The notes: generated by a model not told the origin, from the sequence alone. DNA of 64,000 bases from Clostridium sp. (GCA_031292145.1 JARLHR010000140.1:33076-97075), one strand, 5' to 3'. Positions 35,126-44,907 are shown, numbered from the stretch's first letter. A program made the numbers and translations.

Positions 35126-36625
35126 TCAAGATTCAGTTTCTCCAAAAGTTCCAAGGTATGCGAATATTGTGAAAACAAGTGCAATTATAATAAAATTATT
35201 TATAATTAAGGAGTGTGTAAATATATACTTTGATAATATATTTATGATTAAGAAAATTAAAAAACCAATAATTAAATATATTATTATATTTGTTTTGTTT
35301 AAATTAAGTTGGATATGTTTATTAACTTCATACATATTAAGAATAAATCCAATTGTGCAGGCTATGAGCATTGTTATGCTATATCCGAATATATTAATAG
35401 AATGAATTCCTGTAAATATGTATAAACATATTAATTCAATCACAGCTTCAATTAATGAATTTCTAAGTATTATACCTTGCCTATTAAGTCCGTTTAATAT
35501 GCCAAACATAGTTACTGCGGGAAAAAATATTGGTGAAGTAAGGGAAGCAAATCTTATATATGGACCTAAATCAGATCTACTATAAAACATTTCGCCTAAT
35601 GAGCCTGGAATTATGTTACAAATTATTGTGGTCGCTATTCCAAGTAAAAATGCAACTTTAAGTACTTTTTTAATTCTAACGGATGCTTCATATTGTTTGC
35701 CTAAGACTAAAGTTTGGGAAAGATCAGGAATCAGTAAGGTGTTAATTGTGGTAACTATGATTAATGGTATTGTTATTACACTAAGAGCCATTCCAGTATA
35801 TTTTCCAATAAGAGCTAAAGCTTCTGTATAATTAAACCCAGCGAAGAGTAAACGTCTAGGAACAATAAGGGTAGAAAGTGTTCCTAAAATATTGGTTAAA
35901 AATCCATTTAAACAAAGAGGAAGTGCTATTATTACAACATCAAATAGAAGTTGAAACCCGCTTTCGGTTTTTTCGTTAGAAATTGGCATCTTATTAATTG
36001 AATATCTATAATAAATGTAGAGAAAAATTAGGCTTTGAAATTCACCTATGCATAATGCAACTGTGGCTAAAGTAACCATTCCTTCAAGGGTTTGAGCATT
36101 AGTTAAGTAAATAAGCAAGCTAACAGTTAAAATTCTCATGGCTTTTTCGAAAATATCTATTATGGCTGGTACGGTGATTTTAGAGGTTCCATAAAAATAA
36201 CCTTTAAGTATATTAGAAATAGCAATGCAAAACATAGCTGGGCAGATAACTTTTATTGCATTTATAGTTCTAACGTCATTAACACCATACTTTCCTAGTA
36301 ATGGTGCACAAAGAAATACTAGAATTCCAATTAATAATGCCCAAGATATATTAAATATTGATACAACTCTAATAGTTTTTACTATATTATTGTGTTCTCC
36401 TTTTTGATTATAAACAGCAGTTATTTTAGAAATAGATGCAACTATTCCAGCAGTCATAAGACATATGAATAAATTGTAAATAGGCATAACTAAGTTATAT
36501 AAGCCCATTCCTTCTGCGCCTAAAACCTTAGAAAGATATATTGAAAAGATAAAGCCAAGTATGCCAGTTGTTACATTAGATGATATAAGTAAAAAAGAAT
36601 TCTTTACGAAATTATCCTTAGCCAA
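35126..36625 (-). CDS. spoVB: Stage V sporulation protein B-like flippase
   Basis: A 499-residue polytopic membrane protein of the MOP superfamily. The N-terminus (NSFLLISSNVTTGILGFIF, AEGMGLYNLVMP, VASISKITA) matches the SpoVB pattern. In Bacillus SpoVB is needed for spore cortex synthesis, probably as a peptidoglycan-precursor flippase. It uses TTG 36625 with AAAGGAGTGA about 10 bp upstream. Two members of the family side by side suggest vegetative and sporulation paralogues, an inference. The gene symbol is by resemblance. Confidence 0.8.
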   Translation of the reverse strand: MAKDNFVKNSFLLISSNVTTGILGFIFSIYLSKVLGAEGMGLYNLVMPIYNLFICLMTAGIVASISKITAVYNQKGEHNNIVKTIRVVSIFNISWALLIGILVFLCAPLLGKYGVNDVRTINAIKVICPAMFCIAISNILKGYFYGTSKITVPAIIDIFEKAMRILTVSLLIYLTNAQTLEGMVTLATVALCIGEFQSLIFLYIYYRYSINKMPISNEKTESGFQLLFDVVIIALPLCLNGFLTNILGTLSTLIVPRRLLFAGFNYTEALALIGKYTGMALSVITIPLIIVTTINTLLIPDLSQTLVLGKQYEASVRIKKVLKVAFLLGIATTIICNIIPGSLGEMFYSRSDLGPYIRFASLTSPIFFPAVTMFGILNGLNRQGIILRNSLIEAVIELICLYIFTGIHSINIFGYSITMLIACTIGFILNMYEVNKHIQLNLNKTNIIIYLIIGFLIFLIINILSKYIFTHSLIINNFIIIALVFTIFAYLGTFGETES

Positions 36626-36832
36626 AGTTAGTTCACTCCTTTAAAGTAGACAAATAAAAATAATAATGCAGCTATTATTGATTATTTTAAATGTACTTTA
36701 CTATTAAACATATTCATAATAAGTTTTAATTATGAATTTAACATATGCAAATAAAAGAAAATAAAATATAGAGCGTGTTTACAAAAGAATCTAAAAAATA
36801 TACAATAATATTATTATGATAAGTTATGATCT

Positions 36833-36841
36833 TGTTATAAT
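36833..36841 (+). promoter_or_regulatory. Extended -10 promoter of the chemoreceptor gene
   Basis: TGTTATAAT (TG, one base, TATAAT at 36836-36841), 25 bp before GTG 36867. A good -35 box is not evident. Confidence 0.5.
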
Positions 36842-36866
36842 AATTATGGTTTAGGGGGAAAATAAA

Positions 36867-37697
36867 GTGGATAAAATTTCAGACAAAGATATGATAAATT
36901 TTTTTTATAATGCAATGCCATTAATAGAGACACTTTTTGATGAGGATGTATCTATGGCATTAACGGATACTGAAAAATATTTGTCTATAAGGACTAATAA
37001 AAATTTGGTTTTAAGAGCAAACGAAGGAGAATTAATTCCAGCAGGTGGAGCTATAATTGATGCAATAAGAACTGGAAGAAGTGTTGTAAAGGTTGTACCA
37101 GAACATGTATATGGAACTGAATTTAAATCTTATGCAATTCCAATAAAGGAAGATAATAAAGTGGTTGGTGTTTTCGTATTAGGGAAAAGTTTGGCTACGA
37201 AAAAGGCTGTAACTAGTATTACAAAAGACTTAGCTGAATCTCTTTCGCAAATATCAATAGGCATCAATGAAGTTTCAAAAGGTGTGCAAGAATTAGCAGG
37301 TATGAATGAACATTTATTAGGTGAAACAAAAGAGGCTAATGAAAAAGCAAGAAACACTGATGAGATAGTAAGTTTTATTCAAAGCATTTCTTCACAAACT
37401 AATCTTTTAGGATTAAATGCTTCAATTGAGGCTGCAAGAGCAGGTGACGCAGGAAAGGGATTTAGTGTTGTTGCACAGGAAATTAGAAAATTATCAAATT
37501 CATCAAATGAGTCTATTAAAAAGATTGATGATGTAATAAAACATATTTCATCAGCAATAAAGAACATAAATGATAATTTGGGTAAATCAAATGATGTTTC
37601 TCAAAATCAATCTGCTGCGCTAGAGGAAATAGCTGCATCTATTTCAGAATTAAATGTTACAGCTAAGAAATTAGAAGAATTAGCAGAAAAACTATAA
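36867..37697 (+). CDS. Soluble methyl-accepting chemotaxis-type protein
   Basis: A 276-residue cytoplasmic receptor without membrane segments. An N-terminal alpha/beta sensor domain (about 1-115) is followed by a short signalling coiled coil containing the MCP hairpin tip [15 protein letters not shown] and [10 protein letters not shown], where CheA and CheW dock. The coiled coil is much shorter than in membrane MCPs. The ligand is unknown; a redox or cytoplasmic metabolite sensor is possible. GTG 36867 follows TAGGGGGAAA. It is monocistronic by position. Confidence 0.88.
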   Translation: MDKISDKDMINFFYNAMPLIETLFDEDVSMALTDTEKYLSIRTNKNLVLRANEGELIPAGGAIIDAIRTGRSVVKVVPEHVYGTEFKSYAIPIKEDNKVVGVFVLGKSLATKKAVTSITKDLAESLSQISIGINEVSKGVQELAGMNEHLLGETKEANEKARNTDEIVSFIQSISSQTNLLGLNASIEAARAGDAGKGFSVVAQEIRKLSNSSNESIKKIDDVIKHISSAIKNINDNLGKSNDVSQNQSAALEEIAASISELNVTAKKLEELAEKL

Positions 37698-37856
37698 TTT
37701 AAGTTGTAAATACATAATGATTATAATTTGTTACATAGATAGAATTTAGGTATATGGAAAGAACAAGACTGAAAATTTATATATTAAATTTTCTTTGGTG
37801 GTACTTATGATTAGAATATATATATAAGGCATATTTAAATGTATATGCAAACAAAG

Positions 37857-38040
37857 AACTTAGATACATCTGTGTGAAGTAGGCATTTGAAAATAAGCTG
37901 TCAAAAGCACTTAATTGGAGGTTGCTCCACTTTAGCTTGTCAAAATGAATATTTGGAGCAAGCTAAAGTGGATGCAACCTTCAATTTAGTGCTTTCAGCG
38001 AAATTTTCATAGTCCTATGGAACGCAGATGTATCTAAGTT
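37857..38040. repeat. Family A long-hairpin element, copy A4
   Basis: 184 bp. Outer arms AACTTAGATACATCTGTGT (37857-37875) and 38022-38040 pair with one G-U. Apex arms and the motifs GGCATTTGAAAATAAGCTG, GTTGCTCC, GGATGCAAC, TTTTCATAGTCCTATGGAA and flank TTCGGTTGATT are shared with A1. A further pair ATATGCA with TGCATAT closes the flanking loop (AACAAAG opposite CGGTTGATTG). Located between convergent genes. No gene was seen in the rest of 37698-38065. Confidence 0.85.
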
Positions 38041-38065
38041 CGGTTGATTGTGCATATCCGCTGGA

Positions 38066-39181
38066 TTATTTTAGATTTTCAGGATTTAATACTTTAAGGG
38101 CATCAATTACAAATAATCCATCTTTTCTAATTAAAACATCATCAAAATAGATTTCACCACCACCATAATCAGATCTTTGTATTAAAACTAAGTCCCAATG
38201 AATAGCTGAGCTATTTCCGTTTGGAGCATCATCATAGCAACGGCCAGGAGTAAAGTGAATTGAACCAGCTATTTTTTCATCAAATAGAGTATCTTTCATA
38301 GGATCAAGAATATAAGGATTAACTCCAATTGCAAATTCACCAACATATCTTGCACCATCATCGGTATCTAAAATTGCATTTATTCTATCAGTATTATTTG
38401 CTGAAGCATTTATAATTTTACCATCCTTAAATTCAAATATTATATTATTAAACGTGGATCCATTATAAATAGATGGTGTATTATAAGACAATGTACCATT
38501 TATAGACGTTTTAACTGGTGCAGTAAAGACTTCTCCATCTGGAATATTTGATTTGCCATCACATTTAATTGCAGGAATATCTTTTATTGAAAAAGTTAAA
38601 TCTGTGCCTGGCCCAACAAGTCTAACCTTATCAGTATTATTCATTAATTCTACAAGGGAATCCATAGCCATTGACATTTTAGAGTAATCTAAATTACATA
38701 CATTATAATAAAATTCTTCGAAAGCGTCTGTGCTCATGTTTGCACTTTGAGACATAGAATAATTAGGGTATCTCAAAACGCACCATTTAGTATTTGGAAC
38801 TCTTATATTAGAATGAACTGGACATCTGAAATGTGTATTGTATAAGTTCATTTTTTCTTCAGGAATATCTGAAAGTTCAGAGGAGTTGTTACTTGCTCTA
38901 ATGCCTATATAAGCATCCATATCTTTCATTCTTAAGGCTTCATATTTAGCCATAAGATCAAGTTGTTCTTTAGTAATATTCATAAGTAGTTCACGCTTAG
39001 ATTCACTATTCTTTACAGTGACAAAAGGCAGGGCTTTTGCCTTATAGGCTTCTTTAATTAATTCCTTAACTAAAGGTGTTTCTATCCCTTCAGATTCGAT
39101 AAGTACTTTTTCGCCTTCCTTAAGTTCACAAGAATAATTGATTAAATTACTTGCAAGTCTAGTATTTCTAGGATCTATCAT
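38066..39181 (-). CDS. M29-family metalloaminopeptidase (AmpS/AmpT-like)
   Basis: A 371-residue cytoplasmic aminopeptidase. The C-terminal half carries the usual dinuclear metal-site segments: IPDGEVFTAPV, GEFAIGVN, SIHFTPGRCY, SSAIHWDLV and a final RKDGLFV. It removes N-terminal residues from short peptides, contributing to peptide recycling. Length is typical of the shorter M29 members. ATG 39181 follows AAGGAGGAAA. It runs convergently to the chemoreceptor gene. Confidence 0.92.
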   Translation of the reverse strand: MIDPRNTRLASNLINYSCELKEGEKVLIESEGIETPLVKELIKEAYKAKALPFVTVKNSESKRELLMNITKEQLDLMAKYEALRMKDMDAYIGIRASNNSSELSDIPEEKMNLYNTHFRCPVHSNIRVPNTKWCVLRYPNYSMSQSANMSTDAFEEFYYNVCNLDYSKMSMAMDSLVELMNNTDKVRLVGPGTDLTFSIKDIPAIKCDGKSNIPDGEVFTAPVKTSINGTLSYNTPSIYNGSTFNNIIFEFKDGKIINASANNTDRINAILDTDDGARYVGEFAIGVNPYILDPMKDTLFDEKIAGSIHFTPGRCYDDAPNGNSSAIHWDLVLIQRSDYGGGEIYFDDVLIRKDGLFVIDALKVLNPENLK

Positions 39182-39228
39182 ATATTTTTCCTCCTTAGGT
39201 TAAGTAATCTTAATACAGTATATCATAT

Positions 39229-39392
39229 AAGGCACATTCAAAAAAATAACAAATCCATCTGTCAAGCCTATTTTCCATAATTCTGCGTCAGTAGATTACC
39301 CTAATAGGCCCGCTATAAGGGGAATCTGCTTCCTTGATTTATGAAAAATATTCATGGCATTTTGGACTTGTTATTTTCTTTCATGTGCCTAA
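39229..39392. repeat. Family B nested-palindrome element, copy B3
   Basis: 164 bp, ends AAGGCACATTCAAAAAAATA and TATTTTCTTTCATGTGCCTA, with ACAAATCCA and TGGACTTGT next. The core has CCTATTTTCCATAATTCTGC, CCCTAATAGGCCCGCTATAAG and TTTATGAAAAATATTCATGGC. It lies in the divergent region between the M29 and beta-propeller genes; no gene was seen in 39182-39534. Confidence 0.85.
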
Positions 39393-39534
39393 AAACAAGA
39401 TTTTTAAATAGAGGTCTTATTTCGTTTGATTTACAATATAAATTTAATATAGATATTATATTTTTAATACATATTACTTTTAGGTTGCGGTAACTTTACT
39501 AAATATCTAATTAAAGCGGTAAGGGGAGAATGAA

Positions 39535-40842
39535 GTGAAAAGGTTTCTAAAGTTTCTGTTTATTTCAATTATCATAGTTGTATTAGCATTTAGTGTATTC
39601 AGATTTTCTAGCCAATATAGAATGAGTACCTTGAAAAATAATATTAGTTGGAGTGTTGCATATAAAAACTGCAATGATTCTGTAGCTTTTGATAGAGATG
39701 AAAATAAAAATACGTATATAGCCTATGAGAATTATATTAAAGTTATTAAAGAAGATGGGAGAGAAGAGACTTTATTGCAAGATAAATCATTAAATATTGA
39801 AAATATGATTTTTTATAATAACAAACTATTTTTTATTTCTAAATCAGATTTATATTCCTATGATATAAATACTAAAGCTTTAAAATCAATATTAGAAAAT
39901 ATACCTTGTGAAGGAAAATACATTGATAGAAATCTAATTATAAAGGATTCAAAACTTCTTTTATCAATAGGAAGTGCTACAAATTCAGGTGTTGTTTCTT
40001 ATGATAGCAATTATCCTTTAGATAAAATTCCTTATGATAGAAGTTCTATAGATATAATATTGAATGGATTTAATTATGGAAAAAAGAAAACAGGGGCGTT
40101 TATGCCATATGGGAATTCAAGCGAAGAGGGACAAAAAATAAAAGCACAAGACTTAGCAAATGCTTGTGTAGTTGAAATTAATTTAAATAACAATAAAATT
40201 TCATTATTTGCATCAGGAATAAGAAATATTAAAGGCTGGGACATAGATGATAAGGGGGATTTGATTGGAATTGTTGGAGGCATGGAGAATGTTGGTGAAA
40301 GACCAGTCGTTAGAGATTTTGATTATCTTTATAAAATAGATAAAGGAAAGTGGTATGGCTGGCCGGATTTTAGCGGAGGAGATCCTATAAATTCTCCTAG
40401 ATTTAAAGGTGAAAAATTAATATCTCCTTTAATTGCGAATCCTCCAAATAAAATAGTTTCAGCTCCTATTTATAGGTATTCAGACGTTGGGGTAATAAGA
40501 TATTTAGCTATAGATAAAGAAGGCAAAATATTAGATAAGAACACAAAAATATATTTTGATAGTAAGCAAAATATTATAGCATCAATAAATTCAAATAGTG
40601 TTGTATCTGATTTGTTAAAGTTAAAAGATAAAAGTAAAATAAAAGGAATAAAATATTCCGATGGAGACATTTATATATTAGATAGTGGATTAGGATGCAT
40701 TTATAAGTTACAATCTAATAATTTTAATTTAAAATTTAATCTTCCAATATCAATTTGGGTGTTTATAGGGATGCTGCTATTAACATTGATTGGTTTGAGT
40801 ATTTTTAAATTACGATCTAAAAGAGTAGTGAAAAAGAAATAG
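39535..40842 (+). CDS. Membrane-anchored beta-propeller protein
   Basis: A 435-residue protein. An N-terminal membrane segment (about 5-24) and a C-terminal one (about 404-425, followed by KLRSKRVVKKK) bracket an extracytoplasmic domain that resembles soluble glucose/sorbosone dehydrogenase propellers (VVEINLNNNKISLFASGIRN, KGKWYGWPDFSGGD). PQQ-type catalysis cannot be claimed: the catalytic His was not identified. It may be a sugar-binding or sensory propeller. GTG 39535 has an AGGGGAGA SD. Confidence 0.72.
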   Translation: MKRFLKFLFISIIIVVLAFSVFRFSSQYRMSTLKNNISWSVAYKNCNDSVAFDRDENKNTYIAYENYIKVIKEDGREETLLQDKSLNIENMIFYNNKLFFISKSDLYSYDINTKALKSILENIPCEGKYIDRNLIIKDSKLLLSIGSATNSGVVSYDSNYPLDKIPYDRSSIDIILNGFNYGKKKTGAFMPYGNSSEEGQKIKAQDLANACVVEINLNNNKISLFASGIRNIKGWDIDDKGDLIGIVGGMENVGERPVVRDFDYLYKIDKGKWYGWPDFSGGDPINSPRFKGEKLISPLIANPPNKIVSAPIYRYSDVGVIRYLAIDKEGKILDKNTKIYFDSKQNIIASINSNSVVSDLLKLKDKSKIKGIKYSDGDIYILDSGLGCIYKLQSNNFNLKFNLPISIWVFIGMLLLTLIGLSIFKLRSKRVVKKK

Positions 40843-40888
40843 GCATATAGATACTCAAATTTGAACCTAGGCTTAGTTACAAGCAACC

Positions 40889-41076
40889 GAAATAAGTAAT
40901 ATGTTGTGTTCCGGTTTCCAAGGAATTTCGATGGGTGATTCTAAGAACAGAAGTTGCATCCAAAATGCTAGTCTCAAAGACAAGCTTTGAACTAGCATTT
41001 TGGAACAACTTCTGTTCAAGAATCACAACCACCTAAATTCCTAATGAAACACTCCACACAACATGTTACTTATTTC
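40889..41076. repeat. Family A long-hairpin element, copy A5 (inverted, diverged)
   Basis: 188 bp. Outer arms 40889-40908 and 41057-41076 pair with one G-U. Read on the minus strand it keeps GTTGTTCC, GGATGCAAC, GGAACACAAC before the outer arm and the flank TTTCGGTTG, but the segment between arm 1 and arm 2 differs from A1-A4. The shared size and loops show that it belongs to the same family. No gene was found in 40843-41333. Confidence 0.75.
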
Positions 41077-41333
41077 TGCTGTAGAGATATATTTAAATTT
41101 AGTTATTGTTCATATTAATTCTGATTATAGGTCAAATTATCAAAGTGAATATTTATATAAGTTTGATGGAAGGGATGTTTATGCCAAAATAAAAATATAT
41201 AAATATGTAAATATTTATATTTATGATGCGGGTTTATGAGTGTTAAGTGACTTTTTGTCTAAGAAAAAAGCGGAATTGATTTCAAATTAATGGTAAAATA
41301 TATTTATTATATTAGCTACTGGGAGGAGAAATT

Positions 41334-41897
41334 ATGGGTAAAACATTGGTGATTAATTTGGAGGATGTTGCTATTCAAGGTGACATAATTGATGTAGGGG
41401 AAAAAAATCTTGGGATTATATATAATATTTCAAAGGAAGCCGAGGATGAGCTATCTTTAGATTATGTAAATAGTGATACAAAAATAGATTTAGAAAATAG
41501 AAAATATGATGCATGTACTTTTTTCTTTGAATTAAATAAAATATGGACTAGCATGGAAAAGGAAAGATTAATAAAAGAAATTAGCTCATATATAACAGAT
41601 TATGGAGAGATATTTATATGGGATATAAATAAGGAAAGAGGTAAAGTATTTAATAATAAAATAAAGGTTATATTACCAAAAGGAAAAGTTAAAGAATTTG
41701 CATTTAAAAATTTAAATGTACTTTTAAGTTCAAATATTGAAGAAATAAAAAAAATCCTTGAAAAATACTTTAAAATAGAAGAAACTAGAGCATGGGAAGA
41801 TGTTTTCTTTATAAAAGGAAGAAAATTAAGGCACAATCAAGAAAATAACAAGTCCATCTGCCAGCCTATTTCCCATCATCCTGCATCGGCAGATTGA
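41334..41897 (+). CDS. Hypothetical protein whose C-terminus comes from a repeat
   Basis: 187 residues. The central part (YDACTFFFELNKIWTSMEKE, YITDYGEIFIWDI) resembles the post-motif strands of class I methyltransferase-like proteins, but the SAM-binding glycine motif is absent, so it is probably non-catalytic. From about residue 164 (KLRHNQENNK onward) the reading frame runs into family B copy B4, which supplies roughly the last 24 residues and the stop. The original 3' end has probably been lost. ATG 41334 has a GGGAGGAG SD. Confidence 0.6.
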   Translation: MGKTLVINLEDVAIQGDIIDVGEKNLGIIYNISKEAEDELSLDYVNSDTKIDLENRKYDACTFFFELNKIWTSMEKERLIKEISSYITDYGEIFIWDINKERGKVFNNKIKVILPKGKVKEFAFKNLNVLLSSNIEEIKKILEKYFKIEETRAWEDVFFIKGRKLRHNQENNKSICQPISHHPASAD

Positions 41898-41991
41898 CAA
41901 AATAGGCCCGCTATGAGGGCAATCTGCCGACGCAGGATGATGAAAAATATTCATGGCATATTGGGCTTGTTATTTTCTTTCATGCGCCTAA
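41828..41991. repeat. Family B nested-palindrome element, copy B4
   Basis: 164 bp, the cleanest copy. Ends AAGGCACAATCAAGAAAATA and TATTTTCTTTCATGCGCCTA. Inner arms AACAAGTCCA and TGGGCTTGTT, a GTCGGCAGATT-type stem, and CATCATCCTGC with GCAGGATGATG around AATAGGCCCGCTATGAGGGC. Its left 70 bp is translated as the end of the upstream gene. Confidence 0.88.
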
Positions 41992-42023
41992 AACAAAAGT
42001 TACAGTAGAGGAGAAATTTATAA

Positions 42024-43679
42024 ATGAAGGTACTAATTACAGCAATTGACTCTAAATTTATTCATAGTAATTTAGCTGTTAGATATTTGAAAAGTTTCAC
42101 AAAGGATATGAACTATGAAGGTAAGATAAAAGAATTCACTATAAATGATAGAGAAGGTAGAATACTTGAAGAAATAATTAAGGAAAATCCAGATATTGTA
42201 GCTTTTTCAACTTATATTTGGAATGTTGAACTTATTTCGCGAGTTGCAAATTTAATTAAAAGAGTAAATCCAAAGATAGAAATTCTTTATGGAGGTCCAG
42301 AAGTTTCTTTTGATTCAAGAAGTTTTCTTAAGAATAATGTGGGAGAGTATGTTATTGAAGGGGAAGGAGAAAAAACTTACAGGGACTTTATTTTGTATAA
42401 ATTAGGTGAAATAAAATTAGAGGAAGTTAAAGGTCTTCATTATAAAATTGATGATATAGTTTATTCAAATGAAAAACGTCCACTTATGTCAATGGATGAA
42501 ATAGCATTTCCATATGAAGAAGATGAAGATTTAAGCAATAAAATTGTATATTATGAGGCTTCAAGAGGATGTCCGTTCAATTGCAAATATTGCCTTTCAT
42601 CTACAAGCCATGGAGTTAGATTTTTAGAAATCAATAGAGTCTTAAATGATTTAATGTATTTCATAAATAAAAAAGTTAGGTTAGTTAAATTTGTTGATCG
42701 TACATTTAATTGCAACCATAAATTTTCTATGGCAATATGGGATTTTTTAATAAAACAAGATACAAATACTCAATTTCATTTTGAAATATCAGCAGATATA
42801 TTAAAGGATGAAGAAATAAAACTATTAGCAAATGCTCCAAAAGGAAGATTCAGATTTGAGGTTGGAGTTCAAACAACTAATGATGAGGTTTTAAGAAATA
42901 TAAATAGATTTGTTAATTTTAGTGATATAAAAGAAAAAGTTTTAGAATTGGAATCATTAAAAAATATAGATCAACATTTAGATTTAATAGCGGGACTTCC
43001 AGGAGAAGACTATGACTCTTTTAAAAAGTCATTTAATGAAGTTTATGAAATACACTCGGAGGAAATACAACTTGGTTTCTTAAAATTATTAAAAGGATCT
43101 TCTATGAGAGAAGATGCGGATAAATATGGAATGGAGTATTCGCCATATCCTCCTTATGAAATATTAAGGACCAATAAAATATCTTATGAAGATTTATTAA
43201 AACTTAAAAAAGTTGAAGAAATGGTTGATAAATATTATAATTCACAAAAATTTAACTTCATAATTAGATATTTTGAAGAAAAATTTGAACTACCTTTTGA
43301 TTTTTATTATAGTTTAGGCATGTTCTTTGAAAATCAAGGATACTTCAATAAGAATATAGGGAATTCAGAGTATTATAAAGTATTTTTGGATTTCAATGAA
43401 ATTGTATTAAATGAAAGCAATATATACTTAAAAGAAATAATTAGATTTAATTATTTAATATTTAACAAAAAGCGAGGTATACCAGAATTTCTTAGAAGTG
43501 ATATAACTAAGGATGAAGAGAAAACTATAAAGGAAAAACTCAAAGAAAAATATTCATTTAAGATATATCACCTAGAAAAGTTTAGTATAGACTTAAAAAA
43601 ATATATTGAAAATGGAGAGATATTAGAAGAAGAAACTTATTACTTGTTTGGTGATAAGTCTGATTACATTAAACTATAG
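42024..43679 (+). CDS. B12-binding-domain radical SAM protein
   Basis: A 551-residue protein. The N-terminal Rossmann-type cobalamin-binding domain (about 1-130; ILYGGPEVSFD) is followed by a radical SAM barrel with the [4Fe-4S] motif Cys183-X3-Cys187-X2-Cys190 (CPFNCKYC). The C-terminal domain (about 380-551) matches the DUF4080-type region often attached to these proteins. The substrate is unknown; methylation or rearrangement chemistry is typical. ATG 42024 lies just after element B4, with GAGGAG. No true B12-ligand DxHxxG motif is seen, as is usual for this branch. Confidence 0.92.
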   Translation: MKVLITAIDSKFIHSNLAVRYLKSFTKDMNYEGKIKEFTINDREGRILEEIIKENPDIVAFSTYIWNVELISRVANLIKRVNPKIEILYGGPEVSFDSRSFLKNNVGEYVIEGEGEKTYRDFILYKLGEIKLEEVKGLHYKIDDIVYSNEKRPLMSMDEIAFPYEEDEDLSNKIVYYEASRGCPFNCKYCLSSTSHGVRFLEINRVLNDLMYFINKKVRLVKFVDRTFNCNHKFSMAIWDFLIKQDTNTQFHFEISADILKDEEIKLLANAPKGRFRFEVGVQTTNDEVLRNINRFVNFSDIKEKVLELESLKNIDQHLDLIAGLPGEDYDSFKKSFNEVYEIHSEEIQLGFLKLLKGSSMREDADKYGMEYSPYPPYEILRTNKISYEDLLKLKKVEEMVDKYYNSQKFNFIIRYFEEKFELPFDFYYSLGMFFENQGYFNKNIGNSEYYKVFLDFNEIVLNESNIYLKEIIRFNYLIFNKKRGIPEFLRSDITKDEEKTIKEKLKEKYSFKIYHLEKFSIDLKKYIENGEILEEETYYLFGDKSDYIKL

Positions 43680-43728
43680 ATAAAACACAAAAGTTATGGC
43701 TGCATCTATAACCTTAATAATTTTGTAA

Positions 43729-43757
43729 TTGATATAAGATATGTTTAATAGTATAAT
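43729..43757 (+). promoter_or_regulatory. SigA-type promoter of the TagO/WecA-like gene
   Basis: Consensus-like TTGATA (43729-43734) and TATAAT (43752-43757) with exactly 17 bp between, 75 bp before the start codon. Confidence 0.82.
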
Positions 43758-43831
43758 CAAATAGGAAGTAAGCCAAGATGGAATAACTGGATATAATTTA
43801 CTTTCAAAGACTTAACTAAGGAGTAGAAAAG

Positions 43832-44785
43832 ATGAATTATATATTAGCAATGGTAGTGTCATTATTAGGAGCACTTATTACCATGCCTTTTCTTATGAAA
43901 CTAGCTAACAAATTACATTTTACAGATAAGCCTAATAAAAGAAAACAACATAAGGCACCAACACCATTATGTGGAGGTATAGCTTTATACATTGGTTTTT
44001 TTATATCATATTTTATATTTTATAAAGATCCTGATTTAAACAAACAACCAACTGTATTTGTTGCAGCGACAATGATATTAGTAATAGGATTAATAGATGA
44101 TTGGTTTAAGACAAAAGGAAAAGAATTTGCCATATTTCCAAGGCTGGTTATTCAATTATTATCAGCAATCTTAGTGTTTAAAGCAAACATTGCTTTTAGC
44201 GGATTTACTAATCCTTTCACAGGTTATTACATAGAATTAAATCCAATAGTACAATTTATACTTACAATAACTTGGATATTTGGAGTTACAACAGTAATTA
44301 ACTGGTCTGATGGAATGGATGGATTAGCAGGAGGCTTATCGTTAATATCAGCAATAACATTTTTGGTTGCTGCAATTATATTAAACCAAAATGAATCAGC
44401 AGTAGTATCTATAATGTTAGTAGGAACTATTTTAGGATTTCTTTATTATAATAAATATCCAGCAAGAGTATTTATGGGAGATTCGGGCGCTAATTTCTTA
44501 GGATTTATTTTAAGTATTACAGCATTAGATGGCGCATTTAAGCAAGCAACTATTTTGAGTTTATTCATACCAATACTGGCTTTAGCTGTACCTATATTTG
44601 ATAATTTATTTGTTATTTTCAAGAGGTTTTCAGAAGGAAAACCAGTATATCAAGCAGATAGAAGCCAAATTCATTTTAGATTGGAAGAAAAAGGTTTTAC
44701 TACAGTTCAGGTTGTAAATTACATAATGCTAATAAGTTTAGCTTTTAGTATAATGTCTATAATTCTATTATTAATAAAAAAATAA
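43832..44785 (+). CDS. Undecaprenyl-phosphate GlcNAc-1-P transferase (TagO/WecA family)
   Basis: A 317-residue polytopic membrane enzyme with about 10-11 hydrophobic segments. It starts lipid-linked glycan synthesis (teichoic acid or other wall polymers) by transferring a sugar-1-phosphate to undecaprenyl phosphate. Family motifs are the DKPNKRKQHKAPTPLCGG loop, GLIDDWF, NWSDGMDGLAGG, FMGDSGANFLGF and the basic SQIHFRL near the end. The NWSDGMDGLAG form favours the WecA/TagO branch over MraY. SD AAGGAG. Followed by an intergenic region and the methionine operon. Confidence 0.92.
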   Translation: MNYILAMVVSLLGALITMPFLMKLANKLHFTDKPNKRKQHKAPTPLCGGIALYIGFFISYFIFYKDPDLNKQPTVFVAATMILVIGLIDDWFKTKGKEFAIFPRLVIQLLSAILVFKANIAFSGFTNPFTGYYIELNPIVQFILTITWIFGVTTVINWSDGMDGLAGGLSLISAITFLVAAIILNQNESAVVSIMLVGTILGFLYYNKYPARVFMGDSGANFLGFILSITALDGAFKQATILSLFIPILALAVPIFDNLFVIFKRFSEGKPVYQADRSQIHFRLEEKGFTTVQVVNYIMLISLAFSIMSIILLLIKK

Positions 44786-44907
44786 TAGATGTATAAACTG
44801 TTATCTGTCAAATTTTATATTAACAAAAATAGCAGTGAAAAGATGCAAAATATGCAGGCATGTTAAATTGTTATTTTTTCGATATCTTTAAAATTACAAA
44901 CAAAATC

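Noticed and set aside
35082-35405. 107-codon plus-strand ORF
   Set aside because: It is antisense to the C-terminal membrane segments of the SpoVB-like gene and has no SD.
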